64,000 nt of DNA from Oxyruncus cristatus. Its lineage: Eukaryota; Chordata; Aves; Passeriformes; Cotingidae. The stretch is from positions 62,001 through 126,000 of the forward strand of contig VXAY01002112.1 in the NCBI GenBank assembly GCA_013399855.1, given 5' to 3'. Shown piece after piece: positions 25,236 through 38,900 of the stretch (positions are counted from its first letter, which is position 1; each line of letters starts with the position of its first letter). Position numbers and translations under genes: made by a program. The notes under the pieces were generated by a model. That model saw only the letters and a program-made list of their open reading frames with translations. It was not told the origin of the DNA and made no database searches.

Positions 25236-26192
25236 GATGCTTCTCTCCATGCATGTTCTTTTCAAGGAAAATAAGGATATTTTCAAGAGAAATATCAAGA
25301 TACGCCACAACCTAAATTGCTTCTGTTTTTCTCTGTATAACACAGAAAGCATTCCAAAGCTCCTCCTTAGCCAAGTAAGAAATGGATGGTCAGAATTCCC
25401 AACAGCTTTGTGTACAGTAGCACATGGCAGACCCTGCACTCCTTCTGACAGACCGACTGGAAATGCCACCGGCAGCGCAAAAAATCTGCCACGACTTTCA
25501 CGAGATGCCAAATGCTAAACATGCAAAACAGCTTCTTCTTCCCGGGATCAGGTCTCGGATTTCGTAGTTTCGTTGCACAGATTGTCCCTGGAAGTGATTC
25601 TGAGCGGTGGCTCCTCTCGGCGCTCACAGAGCACCTGCATCGGTTCGTACCGAAAATTAACATGCGACACGCTGAATAATTCAGAGTTCTTTCAGTGGGC
25701 AGAAAGACGAGTACACTGAAAATAGCTTGTTTTTCTGGAAGAAGTTTGTCCTTTCATTAAAAAAAAAAAAGAAAAAATAAAATCGAGCTTGAACCTTTTA
25801 TTATGAAATACAAAATTTCAGGCGAAAACATTTCTGCTAGAAATCACTTTTTTTTACTTTGTTTGTTTTACTTTACAAAGTCCATGTGCTGGATCTGCTC
25901 TGCTGACAAGTTGCCTTGATAAAGTGCATTTCCTGTGGTCTTTATCCACTCCATCCCTGAGGAAAAAAACACTGTCCAACACGAATACCACCATTGCTGT
26001 GGCACAAGTCATCTGGTGCAAGCTCAGCCCACAAGTAGAACAGAGACATAAAACATTCAAGCAACAACTCTTCGAAGTCAAGATTTTCAAATCTACATTT
26101 TCCAGCTCAAGATTTTTCAAGTTCAATTGAGAAATGGAATTCAATTTCAATTTCAAAGGATTTTTTTTTTTTTGGCATGTGGGGGATTGGGT
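25236..26192. other. Region downstream of IGSF5
   Basis: AT-rich unique DNA beyond the first candidate poly(A) signal; may include the distal 3' UTR. Confidence 0.45.
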
Positions 26193-26198
26193 TTTATT
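26193..26198 (-). terminator. IGSF5: Candidate IGSF5 polyadenylation signal
   Basis: An AATAAA hexamer on the minus strand about 650 nt after the IGSF5 stop. Another AATAAA lies near 25797-25803. Either could end the 3' UTR; sequence alone does not decide. Confidence 0.3.
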
Positions 26199-26429
26199 TC
26201 AGAATAGAACATTGGACTTAAGGCAAATGCCTTTTATGGAGTAACTTATTGAAATGGAAAAAATCAATTTATGATCCCAAGATGGTTTTGTCAGAAATTT
26301 TGAAACAGTCCTCACCAAAACTTCCCTTGATTTTACTACAGCACAGGAATCGAAAAATGTTGATCCATAAGCTCAAGATGCCCAGCTGTACATAAAGTAC
26401 ACTAAAAAGCAGTTGATACTGTATTAACC

Positions 26430-26457
26430 ATTATTATTATTATTATTATTATTATTC
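26430..26457. repeat. ATT trinucleotide repeat
   Basis: About nine ATT units. Confidence 0.93.
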
Positions 26458-26629
26458 ACCAGTTCTTCTGAGCTCATAAATGTCTTACAGTTCCAATCCT
26501 TGATCTTGCTGTAACATAAGATTTTTGTCTGACAGGGGCTTTGCCGGTTTCCTTGGGACCCAAAGCACAGACTTTTCCTCTTGTCCAGTCCCACCAAATT
26601 CCTTGTCTCTGTACTTCAGGCTGTCCACT

Positions 26630-26668
26630 TATGTCATTTATGTCCATTTATGTCATTTATGTCCATTA
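26630..26668 (+). repeat. Two-copy tandem repeat
   Basis: atgtcatttatgtccattt repeated twice, probably within the IGSF5 3' UTR. Confidence 0.8.
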
Positions 26669-26843
26669 CTTTGCCAAGATATAATGTGCTACTTTACAAA
26701 GGTTGCAATTTCATTTCATTACACGAGGCAAAAAAAAAAAAGGAAAAATAACTTACAGTTTAAACGGAGAGAAGTGGTTTTAACCTTTCTCTGTTGCAGA
26801 AATGCAAAAAAAAGAAAAAAAAAATATCCAGGAGGAATCCATC

Positions 26844-26912
26844 CTACACGAGGGTCACGTTCCTGATTTTCTTTGGGCTGATCAGATAATCAGGACGTCT
26901 TTGGGGTCGCAC
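26844..26912 (-). CDS. IGSF5: IGSF5 coding exon 8: C-terminus with PDZ ligand
   Basis: The acceptor tttgctctcccatag is followed by 22 codons and TAG. The protein reads [22 protein letters not shown]. The last three residues, T-L-V, form a class I PDZ ligand, matching the T-V-V end of human IGSF5/JAM4, which binds MAGI-1 (recalled knowledge). The S-P-x-K-[IV] motif just before it is also shared. A 9-kb intron separates this exon from exon 7. Confidence 0.92.
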   Translation of the reverse strand: MRPQRRPDYLISPKKIRNVTLV

Positions 26913-29900
26913 CTATGGGAGAGCAAAAGCGGTTAGGGAACTCAAAGAAGTCATAGAAAAGCAGTCTCACAAGGGTTCTCAGGAGGTTACCTGCCAAAGC
27001 CTCACCCCAAAATGAAATCTTTCATCAGCAACCCACTCAGAATCTAAACACAAAGGGAAAGGATGAGCAGCAGAACGAAACAAAAGCTTCACGTGGTAGT
27101 TCTGGGAATTCATTAACCGAGCTGGTGCTATCTGAGAACTGCTTGTGGCCTCTGCAGTTTGGATTATTTAAAGGAAAACATGATTTTGGGTGTTTCTCCT
27201 TTGGTTCCCTTAAAGAAAATACCTGTTCAAAGGAAAACCTCAACGCTGCTTTCCAAATCCATCAGGAGCTGCAGCGATGAGCACACCAGCTTCTCATGTG
27301 CCCGAAGGATCATTCCCAACACCTCAGTGTTTGTTCAAGGCAGGTTTTTTTTGAACTTCCCATGACTGGCAGGATTGTGCTTCCACTGACAGCAGCCTGC
27401 TTCCAGGCTGACCCCCGTTCAGCAGCTTTGCAAAGCCTGTCCTCGTTTCCAGCCCTGATTACTTCTGCGCTCTTACAAAATACCATGGCAGAGAGGAAAG
27501 ACGAGGAAAAAACTCATTCTCAAATGCATCCAAGTAACACACACTTTGGATATTTAAATGTGGTAGTGAGACCTCACATAGATAATTACGAAGCAGCTCT
27601 CAGGAAAGAAAATTTATTCCAGAACTATAAAACATGTATTTCCACATAGTCTCCTAAACGAAACGCTGCAGTTGAACGGTTTGCTCTGTCCAGCCCCAGT
27701 GTTGGTTTTATCTGCCTCCAAGTAGATGCTGCCTTCTGGCTGCTCTTCCCTGCAATTCCTCAGCTGAGAATTAATGGGAATTCCACTGGTTTTCCCGGTG
27801 AAATCTTTTATCCAGCCAAATCTTTTTATCCAGCCAAATCTTTAACTACTGACCAATCTTCTTGAGGCCTTTTTTTTTTTTTTTTTTTTTCTGGAGCATT
27901 AATCCTGTGCAGTCTGGATTGCCTTGGTATTCTTCCAGTATTAAATATCTTCAATAATGCATTTGGTGCAAATACATTATTGAACAGGCCACAGAGGGAA
28001 AATGTTAGATAGCAAATGTGGACAACATGTCTCTGGTATTTAATGAGTCCCAGTACCTCAAGGAAAACCGTGGGATAAATATAACTATCCTAGAAACATT
28101 TCATAAGACAGCTGCCCTCTGTTTTAAACACAACTCTCCTTCTCCTCCCTCCCCATCCCTTTTGTTGCTAGCACATGCTGCTGTTTTCTAAATTTACCCT
28201 TCTTTACTGTTTATTTTTGCAGAGAGAGGAGAGGTGCTCTGGGAAGTAACAGGATTGCCTGGCTCTGCTCAGGAGACCTTTCCCAAGATCCCTCTGCTGC
28301 ACTTAATTTCTTGCAGTTCACTTCTGGTGCTGAGCAGAGACATCACTCCGTCATTTCCAGAGCACATCAGAACTTCCCTGTGGTCTGTGGTACCCCGGAG
28401 ATTAATATGTGATGAGATTTGCTCCGTTTCTGGCAGAACAGCTCCTTGGCATTTCCTGATTTTTCAATTACAGGTCTGTTATGACAAGGCTTTTTCACCA
28501 GGACAGAGGTTTGGAGAAGCTCTCTGCTACTGCTCCCCCCAGAATAACAAATCTACAAATAGAACGGGGGAAAAAAAGTATGAAAAAAAAAAAAAAAAAA
28601 AAGCTGAAGGCAAGTGTTACGTTTGTAGAAAGCAAATATTCCTGGATATTGTGGACTGTGAGTATAAGGGATACTGAACTAGCAGTGTACTGAGTAACCA
28701 GAAAGTTTCAAGAGGGGGACCAAGAGCAAACTGTGTCTAAAACTGCCTGAATTAGGTCATTCTCTGGATCCCATGTTTAGCAAATTAGTGGGGTGGGAAT
28801 ATTTCCCAGAACCTCTTGCACAAAAATACCCTATTGCACCCATATTTAGTACAGGGAAAAAAAGACATTAATCAGAAGGTTCACCAAGCAGTGCTGTGGA
28901 AAGAAGCAGTGTTTGGGGTCATTCAGAGGCAATTCTACAAGAGATTTAGGGCAGGGGGGGATTCTGCCCCTCTGCCCCTCAGGTGAGACTCCCCTGCAGA
29001 GCTGCCTCTAGCCCTGGGGAACAGCACAGGGAGCACATGGAGCTGCTGGAGAGAGTCCAGAGGAGGCACCAAGAGGATCCCAGAGCCGGAGCAGCTCTGC
29101 TGGGAGGAAAGGCTGGGAGAGCTGGGATTGTTCAGCTGGAGAAGAGAAGCTTTGGGGTGACCTGATTGTGGCCTTGCAGGGCCTGAAGGAGCTGCAGGAA
29201 AGATGGAGAGAGACTATTTGCAAGGGCCTGGAGTGACAGGACAAGGAGGAATGGCTTCAAACCAACAGAGAGTTGGGTCAGATGGGATATTATGAAGAAT
29301 AGAGATTAGATAGTAGGAAAAAAATCTTCCCTGTGAGGGTGGGGAGGCCCTGGCACAGGTTGCCCAGAGAAGCTGTGGCTGCCCCTGGATCCCTGGAAGT
29401 GTCCAAGACCGGGTTGCATGGGGCTCTGAGCAACCTGGGTTGGTGGAAGGTGTCCCTGCCCATGGCAGGGAGTTGGAACGAGATGATCTTTAATCCCTTT
29501 GAACCCAAACCGTTCTACGTTTCTCTGATTTCTATTTCCATCTGGTTCTGAATAGCAGAGCCAGAGGACAATCACCAGCTGGATCTCGGCTGCTCTGTGA
29601 CAACACTGGTGAAAATATAACCCAAATATGCCTCTTTTGCTTCAAAAATCTCATTAGCAACAACGAGCCTTCCAGCCCCTGCCTTGTCCTGCCACTTCTC
29701 CTCCCCAGCAGAGGAGGAACCAAGCAGTGACTTTGCTCCCATGTGGGGACGGTGCCCATGACGTTTCACCTCTGCCCTGCTGCATCTTTCATCGTTATTT
29801 CCTTTAGATCACATGCCCTGGGTTACTTCTGTTTCACTCTGACTGTGCTCTGATATCAATTAATGAATAATTTGATGAATTTCAATCGACCCATGCTGTG

Positions 29901-32900
29901 TGCTGGCCCATTTTCTGCAGAGCTCTCTCTGAAGCAGCAAAGCCTCGCCGAGGCTTGCAGATCGCTGGATGTAACTCCCCTGAAATGGAGGCTGCTGGGC
30001 AGCGACCTAAAACTCATCTTCTGGTGCTGTGGAAGATCTCACACAACACATGACAAATACAAAATGCAGAGGAGTAAGACCACAACAACCATTTCATGTT
30101 TACACCCTGATCTACTGCAGCTGCTTGAGCCTCTGCTTGGTTTCGATTTCGAAGTTGTTTCTTCTTTAGGTTAATTCCACTAGTCCTGTCAGCCCCAGAC
30201 TGGGAAAAAATGGCTTCATAATTCATTATATCCTACAGATGGAAGGGAGAAAAGGCATCTCCAGTGGTTCTCTGCACAGCCCAACATTACAGGAGTTTCT
30301 CAGGTGTTCCCCTCTATCAGGAAGGATGCAGTAACATCAGAATTTCTTTCATATAGTTTTAAATCTCTTTGCTCTGCCAGCCTGGCACCTGGTTAACTCT
30401 GGATATTTGACAGGCACGTGCTTCAAAGCCTGCCTGTTGATTTATTATCTGCCCTGGATGCCTTTTGATAGGGGTTACTGTTCAGGGATAATTATACCGG
30501 GTAAAGCTTTGTGTAGTTTGTCGGTTTGGCTGCCCAAACCTTTTCAGCTCTTGAGCTGGACTGAAAGAGAACCAACAGCACAAGGATGAATCAGAAGGTA
30601 AACTGAGAGTGTATCAGCAGGTTTCAGGGCTGAATCCTTCAGTGATGTTTGGAATACTGCTCTGCAGTCAATGAAAGCAGGATTTCTGCTATCACAAGCA
30701 CGTTTCAGTCACTCCTGCAACCCATGTGACATTGGTGAATGATGAACACACATCTGGCATTATGGGACGGGACTCTGATCTTGACATTCATTTGACAGAT
30801 GGCAGCTCCCCAGACACTGTGGAAGTCTGTGATAAACTGAAATCTTGGTATTAGCTGTCCAAAAAAATCCAAGTTTAACTGCATTAGGACAAATTGCTGA
30901 AATGAATGTGGTAGGAGTATTTCCAAAGGTTCCAAAGGCATCTCACGCTTGGCTGACTGCAAGAACAAAAAATCAGGGAGACACAGCTTTCTGTGCTCAA
31001 GGTTATGTTCCCCCCCTGCCCTCAGTTTTTAATTTTCCTTCACTTCGTTTCCAGGAAAACACCCACCCAAAAGTTTTGGATACCCTTGAAATAGTTTGGA
31101 TACACACTAGTAGAAAACCAGTTACATCCTGCCAGCTTTTGGTACCCTCAGCACATTTCGCTGTCCATCAGTAGACAAACAGCCTGGAAATTCCTTTTTG
31201 TTTCTTCACGGCTTAATCCCACCCCTATAACTTCACTCCTTCCCTTCTTCCACAGGAATCCAGAAAAATGACGCTGTAAACTGCACCTGCCATTTCCGTA
31301 CCTGTGTCATCAGTATTTATTACTCTCTTAATCAAGATCTGCTAACCAGTGGATATCACAACTTGACACATACTCTGTAGTGCATTGCATCAGTAGGGGT
31401 AAAATTATTTGCTTTCTTTGGTTTATATTTCTATTTATTGACCTTTTAATTCAATTTTGATAGCTTAATTTTTCTTTTCAGACCATCCTCAGAGTCGGAG
31501 CAGTTCTACACGGTGCAATAAATGGGGCTACAGTTCATCATTCACTTCCTTCCCAGTATAAAACCACAACCACAACTAAATAATATTTCCAGTTTATAGA
31601 GTGTCATTTGGAGTAGTTAAGAAGAAAAATGGATCCTTCCCCATTAACAGAGCCATGATTCACCCTGGATTGGAGAGGGGGAGTGTGGCTGTGGTGGCAA
31701 GTGGAAGCCTCTGAAGTCGGGGTTACACCAGGGATGGATCTGGCCCACTATAAATGAGCACTCACTGCCTCTTACAGAATGGTCTCCTGATTTATCATAG
31801 AGACATTTATGGCAGATTAAATGGACTAATTATGAAGCTTTTCTAGGAGACTGTCCAATCCTGCGAGTCGCTGAGTCCTTGCAGCTCCTTTTGTGGGAGC
31901 TTGAAACAGGGAGCTCCTCGGAGGTGGCACTCAGGACCTGGCAGAACCGGCCCTTGTTCAGGCGCAGCTGTCCGTGGGACTGCCCCAAAACCTGCTACAG
32001 CCAAGGCGAGGGATCCCCCTCACTGCACGTGGGTTTTGGAAGGGACACTGTGCAGTGGGAATGAGGACAGCCCCTTGGATGGGATCTTTGTCCCTAACGC
32101 CTTTTTGGCCTGCAGCTCAGCCCCAGTGCTGGGAGCAGGGATCACTCAGCCTGGAGAAGAGAAGGCTTAGGGGTCACTTAACTGTGGCTTTCCAGTACCT
32201 GAGGGGAGGCTACAGGAAAGATGGAGAGAGAGAAACAAGAACATGTAATGACAGGACAAGGGGGAGTGGTTTTGAACTGAAAAAGAGGAGCTTAAATTGG
32301 ATGTTAGGAATAAATTCTTCCCTGTGAGGGTGGGGAGGCCCTGGCACAGGTTGCCCAGAGAAGCTGTGGCTACCCCATCCCTGGAAGTGTCCAAGGCCAG
32401 GTTGGACGGGGCTTGGAGCAACCTGGGCTAGTGGAAGGTGTCCCTGCCCATGGCAGGGGGTTGGAATTGGATGATCTTTGAGGTCCCTTCCAACCCAAAC
32501 CATTCCACGATCACTGACAGGAACTACATTTGCAATCAAACAGGAGCCTGCAACTCTACTCTCAATTTGACCTTTTCTCAGCTAATGTAACAAGAGTGAA
32601 GACCTTCCAGCACCCCTGACTGATGTTCCTTGGCCTCCTCTTCTAGTGCCTGGCTCATTTTTTCCCTCAGCTCAATCATTTGCTTCGTTATTCACCATTT
32701 TTTAAACATCTCCCACACCTTTTGTTTTCCTCCCTTCTTCTTTGCTGAGGTATCACTTTTCCCTAAGATGATTTGCCAGATCTCTTGTTCATGTTGGGAA
32801 TTGATCAGTGCAATTACTGGGCAACATTTATCTTCTGTGTGGACATTTTGCATTAGTTTCTGATTCAAAGGCTTTGAATGGCCAACAGCTGACCTAAGTG

Positions 32901-35900
32901 ATTTTCTGTTGCCACCCCTTACAATGACACACATCAGCTATTTCAGGCTTTGTACCCGGCTGGGTCCATGGGAAAGGACTTCTGAGGAAACAAAACCTGT
33001 GATTTGAAGCCTCCTTTAATCTCCCAGACGGTTTAGAGTTGTAACTTTTTTTACACATGGAACAGAAGGGATCAAATTGGAAGCAAACACCCTCACAGAG
33101 GCAGGAATAGATAAGACTTTAGGAGTTCTGTCTGTGTGACTCTTTCCATCAGTAGATGGACTCCCTGGTCCTCAGGGAGGACTTGGACTCTCCCTCCTTC
33201 TTCTTGACCTCCACAGAATCACTGCAAGGGCATTTGCTCATTTTTCTTGATTATCCAGGGAGAGAGAAGCAATTTGTTGGAGTCCACCCCTTCATGACCT
33301 CCTTCAGTACGAAAAAAATTCTCAGGGTAACACCTCTCCCTCCTGTTTTTCACCCCCTATTTCTAATTAAAAAGCTCCTGAAGAATAAGGATGAAAAATC
33401 TTCGGGAATGTTTCCAGTGTCCAGGCAGGGAAAGCCAACTGAGAAACACAACTTCCCGGGCTTAGAAGATGCAGTGGCAGGAAGGCAGGTGGTTTCTGAG
33501 GAGATTGTTTGATTCAGCACTGAGAGCAAACAGCTAAATGAGTTACCACCTGATTTCTCCTACTTGACAAGAAATATAATAAAAGAGCACTTCCGTGTTT
33601 AGTAGGCAATATATTGCTATCAGTGGTGATTGAACTTTATTAGAATACACCCAGTAGCACTTTTTTTTTTGTGCCAGAAAACCTCTATTATGCAGTTAAC
33701 AGGGAAGGCTGTGAATGTCAAAAAAACCCCTACTTTTTGTCTGGGAAATGTTTTGCATCCAATGTCATAAATTTAAATCATGGCCTGCAAATCCACAATT
33801 TAAGGCAAATCTTCACCAGCTTTTATCAGCTTCTGAATATACAAGATGGGCCTATCACAATATACTGAGAAGCCCCATTCAAACTCACCAATAGTTTGTT
33901 TTCAGCGAGACATTTTTAGATTATTCTAAATATTCCCTTAACGTATGGGAAATGGTTATAAATAATTTTCACCTCTAGACTATCTCTTGGTGTTTTTCAA
34001 AAACAGTGTGGGCAGTTACTGATGCGGGTGGAAGACACTGTAACAGACTTTTTATACTGCCCAGGGACAATAGAAATATTACCCTGTTCATAAGCCTTTC
34101 AAACACTGTCAGAAACTGCTGCTCAGGGTTATAGATCCCCACCAAGAAACCTCAACTGTTCTGCACACGCTTTTCAGCGTTGCTTCAACAGTATTTTGTT
34201 TGACAAGTAGTTAATGTCAAACATCATAAATCCCAGGCACAAATACATCAGTATTGGTGCTATTATTTTTTTTTTTACAGTTATTATTTTGATCATTGTT
34301 TTAATCTTTGATTGAGCGCTTCCTAAATTCCACCGTGTGCCAGAAGAACCAGACACACTCTGCTGTGATTTATATGCAATGTCATCCCACGGCAGATTCC
34401 TGAGTTGTGAATGTTGGAGCAGCTCTTCAAAAATAAATGAGTTCTCACTGTGATGAGGAGTGAACTCGGTACCACATCACTGCCACTTTCCCCAGAGAAT
34501 ATCGGCATAAACCATCACGGAGGTGCTAAAAGTATTTAAAAAATATGTGGCATAAATTAAGATCCACATTAATGTTGTGCTGGAAGAGGGCCCAGCACCA
34601 TCCCGCAGAACAGAGGCCTCTGAGTGTGGAACAAGGAAAGGAAAAAACCCTGAGCTCAACTTTTCACATGCTAGTCATGTGGAAAAGGGGAAAAGCTCTG
34701 GGGTGAGTGTTAACTGGCTGCTTTCCCTCCCAGAACTTGCTGCTGAGATACCAAGAGTCTCCAAGATCAGTGTAAAGTTCCTGGCTGAAATGGAAAATAC
34801 AGTCAAGAAATGCTCATTTATTTACTATATCACACTGAGTTTTGCTTGCAAAGGAACCTCAAACCTCACCTTCAACACTACCCCCATGTTATACCCTCCA
34901 TCTCCCCCAGTCTGGCAGCTGGGGAGAACAACAAAACCACTGCAGACCTCTTTGATCAAGACACCTATATAACAACTTTCTACATATTATATATAGAATT
35001 ATATATATATGGTAAAAATAATATACAGTAATTATTATATATACCATAATGATATATATTATTATATATCATTATATTATGGTGTTATATATAATATTAT
35101 TATATTCTGTGCAGAATTACTACCTGCCCAGAGCAAAGGAAACCTCCACATTACAATTGTTTAAGGTCACATTATAATTGCTTAAGGTCACATTATAATT
35201 AATTGTTTAAGGTATAACACACACAGAGGTGAATTGTCAAAAGCCAAGCTGGAGTTATTCTGTCTGGAAAGGCTGAAAGAATTGATTAGTTTATTAGTGG
35301 TAATAAGCAGGTTTGTGGAGAGAGAGGAGGAGACCTTTTAATCCCAGGAATGACAATCAGACAACTGGTCTTACCCGTGGGTAGTCTGTCCCAGCGGGAA
35401 GGCCTGGCTGGCATTTGGAGTGGGAAAGACAGGAAAAGCAACGGGAAGGAAAGAGTTGACACTGCCTGAACTCCTGTCAGAGCTCCAGGAGAGTCTGGGG
35501 GATGGTTTTAGACACATGGTTTAGTTTTAGGCAGCCCTGGGAGGAGCAGGGAGTTCCAGTCAGCAACACTTACGGGCCCCTTCCAACTTGAGATATTCTA
35601 TGAAGGGAAGTCTGTGACTTCCTAACTTCAGGCAGGGAGGTGGGGAGGAAGATGTGGCTGAGGAGAACAGGCGTGGCAAAAGCTTTATTAGACATTTCTT
35701 TCAAAATCTCCTCCTCAGAGGAGGTTGTTTCTCCCTCACTTCACTTCATCCCCCCCTCTCCATTCCCTGTCCCCCAACTCAATCTAAATCTGAGGCCAAC
35801 CCGGGGCAATTATCCTTATAAATCAAACATTCAGGAATGCTGAAAGGACATTCCACTTACCCAATTACAGCTGCAATTGACTTCTGGTTGTCTCCCTTCA

Positions 35901-38900
35901 CCCAAAGTCTGTGTTTGCTTATAGCACAATACACACGGTGGGAAAAAGAAAAAAAGCTCGAGATATTCAAGGTACCAGCATTTCAATTACCTTTGGCACA
36001 GAGCTGATGTATAAATCGTCCTCAGGGCCAGTGAACTGGGAAGACACTGGGGAAAGAGAGGCGATTCCTGTAAGAAGAATATCCAAGATTACTGTTATTC
36101 CGGAGAGGAACCCGTGCAGGAGCAGGTTTTCTGGCAGGAGCTGTGACTCTCCACAAGGCTGCCATGCTGGAACATTCCATTCCTTTCCCACAGAAAGGAC
36201 CCATAGTGGAGCAGCTCTTGAAGAACCCACACTGTAGAATTCTGGGAAGGACTGAGCTCCGTGGGAAGATCCCACACCGGAGCGGGGGAAGGGACAGAAA
36301 TGATGTGTTGTGGACTGACCACAGCCCCAGTTCCCTGTCCCCTCATCCCCCTGCCATGCCTGTGGAGAGGAGTTAGATGAGCTAGGAGGGAAGTTGAGAC
36401 TCGGAAGCAGTGGGGGTTGAGGAGGTGGTATTGGTTTTGTTTTCTTTCTCACTATCCTACTGTTATTCATTTGCAATACATTAAATTAATCCTCCAAAAA
36501 TGGAGTTCTTCTTTGCCCGTGACAGTAATTACTGAGGGATCTCCCCCTCCTCACCTTCACCCACGAGCTTTTCCGTCTTATTTTCTTCCCCTGCCCTGTT
36601 GAGAAGAGGGAGTGATAAAGCAACTTGGTGGCCATCCAAGGTCAACCCACCACACAAATAAATATGAAAGAAGCCTATACAGGGCCTCAGTAGAATCAGT
36701 TTGTCCAGGTTCACTTGGTTTTCCTTTTATTCTTTGTAACTGCATTTCACAATACCGCATGCTCTGGAAATCTTTCCACTGCATGTGGCATTGTAAAATA
36801 TATCTTATATTTTGTTATATAAGAAATTATATCATTTCTTCGCCAGGTATTTGTTAGAGAGAAAAGGATGTGTGCCTGGCTTACAGGCTCTGCACGACAA
36901 TTTCATGTCATTGAGTGTTTGATTCAGTGTTTTGATAATAACGTGGTTATAAATGCAAGTGGTGGGTAATGATTTGGTGGAGATTTACATTTGCTTTTGG
37001 AGAGTCTTTGGTGCTTAAGGACAAGAATTTATAATGCCTTAGTCACTTCTCAGCAAAATAATAGTTCACCAACTGCCTTTTTTTTTTCCTTCTCTTCTTT
37101 TTTTATTTTTTTTTTTTTTGGTGGTGGTGGTGGTGGTGGTGGTAGTGGTGGATTTTTCCTTTGTTTTCACAGACCAACTGCAAAATATTGCCCAAATTAA
37201 TGGTTGTATGGAAATCCAGTCCTCCCACATCCGGCCCCAGAAGATATTTGGAAGAACAAAGTCATTGAAAATACCAAACCCAGGACTAAATGTGGATTCC
37301 ACAGCAAAGAGCTTTATGCTTTCTCAATAATTTTGAAGGACCTTACTCTAGAAAATCCAGAATGTTCTGAAGAGGTTCAGTGCAAGCACAGATCCCTCAC
37401 TGAGTATTGTGAGATATGTGTGAAGTCTCGTAATATAATTGCTTGACACGTTGTCCAAAAGGCCCATGTTGAGAAGCACTTTGACAACAAGTGATTCACC
37501 AGCTTAGACTCACCTGGCCTTTGTTCTGTGTTCCACCGTTCCTCTGGAAGGTATCCTAGATTTTCACTACCATTCCTCTGCCTGCTTTCCACATCTCCAT
37601 CTTTCTTCTTCTCGGCTGAAACTTTTCTGGAAACAAGAAAAGGTGTGTAATTAGGAATTCACTGTGAGAGGAGAACTCTTGGGCAGCAGAGTGCAGAGGA
37701 AAAAGTCTTTCTTCCCCAAAAAAACCAGGTGCAAAACGTATCTGGGACTTCCGAGCCATGTAAGTCCCATATAGGTATAACCCGTGGAATTCTGTTTGCA
37801 AAGTTCCCACCAGCTGCGATATCAGAAAGCAGGAAAATGACTGAGCAACCTCCAGACTCTGCACCCAATCACAGGTTTTGTAGGTGACGAATTTTGATCT
37901 CCAGCTGTGAATTGGAGGATATTCAGCGGCCCAGCAATGGTCATTCAGGACATTTTGGTGGTCTGAGCCTGTCCCCAGCCCCAAAAACAAAGAGTATTAT
38001 CTCACATCCCCACAGTGAGCTCCCAAGTGATTCATCTCTACGCTCCAAAGTTAATCTTTCACTTTGAAATTTACTGTACGAGTGAAAGGGACTCCCTTGG
38101 TTAAATTTACGCATCTCTGAATGCGCAGAACGGTGACCTGCAGAGCCGCACAGTGAGACAACGGTGCTTCTTTACCCAAAACTCCTACTCTAGAAGAGAT
38201 GCTACTATTGATCTGTTCCTACCATGGACCCCTCTCCAGGGTAGTCCCAGGTCCACCTTCGCCAAGGTTACAGGTGTGGCAAGCACAAATCCACCGTGAA
38301 AACCCAGGGATTTTCAGGGGGAAGGGGTGACATGCTGTTAGTTTGTGGAAAATGCTGCATGAAATTGTACAAAGGAGGGGGGAGCCGGGGGCGGGGATCG
38401 GCCTCTTCTCCCAGGGAACAGGGGACAGGACAAGAGGAAACGGCCTCAAGCTGTGCCAGGGGAAGCTCAGATTGGACATCAGGAGGAATTTCTTCATGGA
38501 AAGGGTTGTTAAACATTGGCAGGGGCTGCCCAGTGAGGTTTGGAGTGCCCAGCCCTGGAGGTGTCCAAGGAAGGCCTGGCCGTGGCACTTAGTGCTCTGG
38601 GCTGGGGGACAAGGTGGGGATGGGCACAGGGGGGACTCCGTGATCTTGGAGCTCTTCTCTGACCGAAAGGATCCTGTCATTCTACTTTTTATGTTTAGCA
38701 GGAATGTCTTTGCTGGCCCACAGAGCTTCAGTCAGGTGTTACTAATGCACACGTAAATCTGATGAACCAGCCACTGACTATTTTAGGGGATAAACATGTC
38801 AGATACCACCAAGAAACCTGTCCTGGTTGCTGGAAGACAAAAGCAATTGTTTAGGACTACCACCCCCACATGTTACATGATACTGCACTGTGTATTTTGT

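Larger units (their letters stand above)
26913..35990 (-). other. IGSF5: IGSF5 intron 7
   Basis: A 9.1-kb last intron. Holds CR1 fragments at 28885-29525, 32133-32515 and 35470-35607, an AT-rich block at 34975-35108 and a three-copy tandem repeat at 35149-35213. Long stretches such as 29530-32130 and 32520-34970 show nothing I can name. Confidence 0.8.

Noticed and set aside
24793..25308. 171-codon minus-strand frame
   Set aside because: Dead CR1 ORF2 C-terminal region running into flanking DNA.
35149..35213. CRISPR-like spaced repeat
   Set aside because: Units are adjacent without spacers and the genome is vertebrate.
35967..36476. 169-codon minus-strand frame as a gene
   Set aside because: Only 35991-36067 is exonic (IGSF5 exon 7); the rest is intron in both directions.
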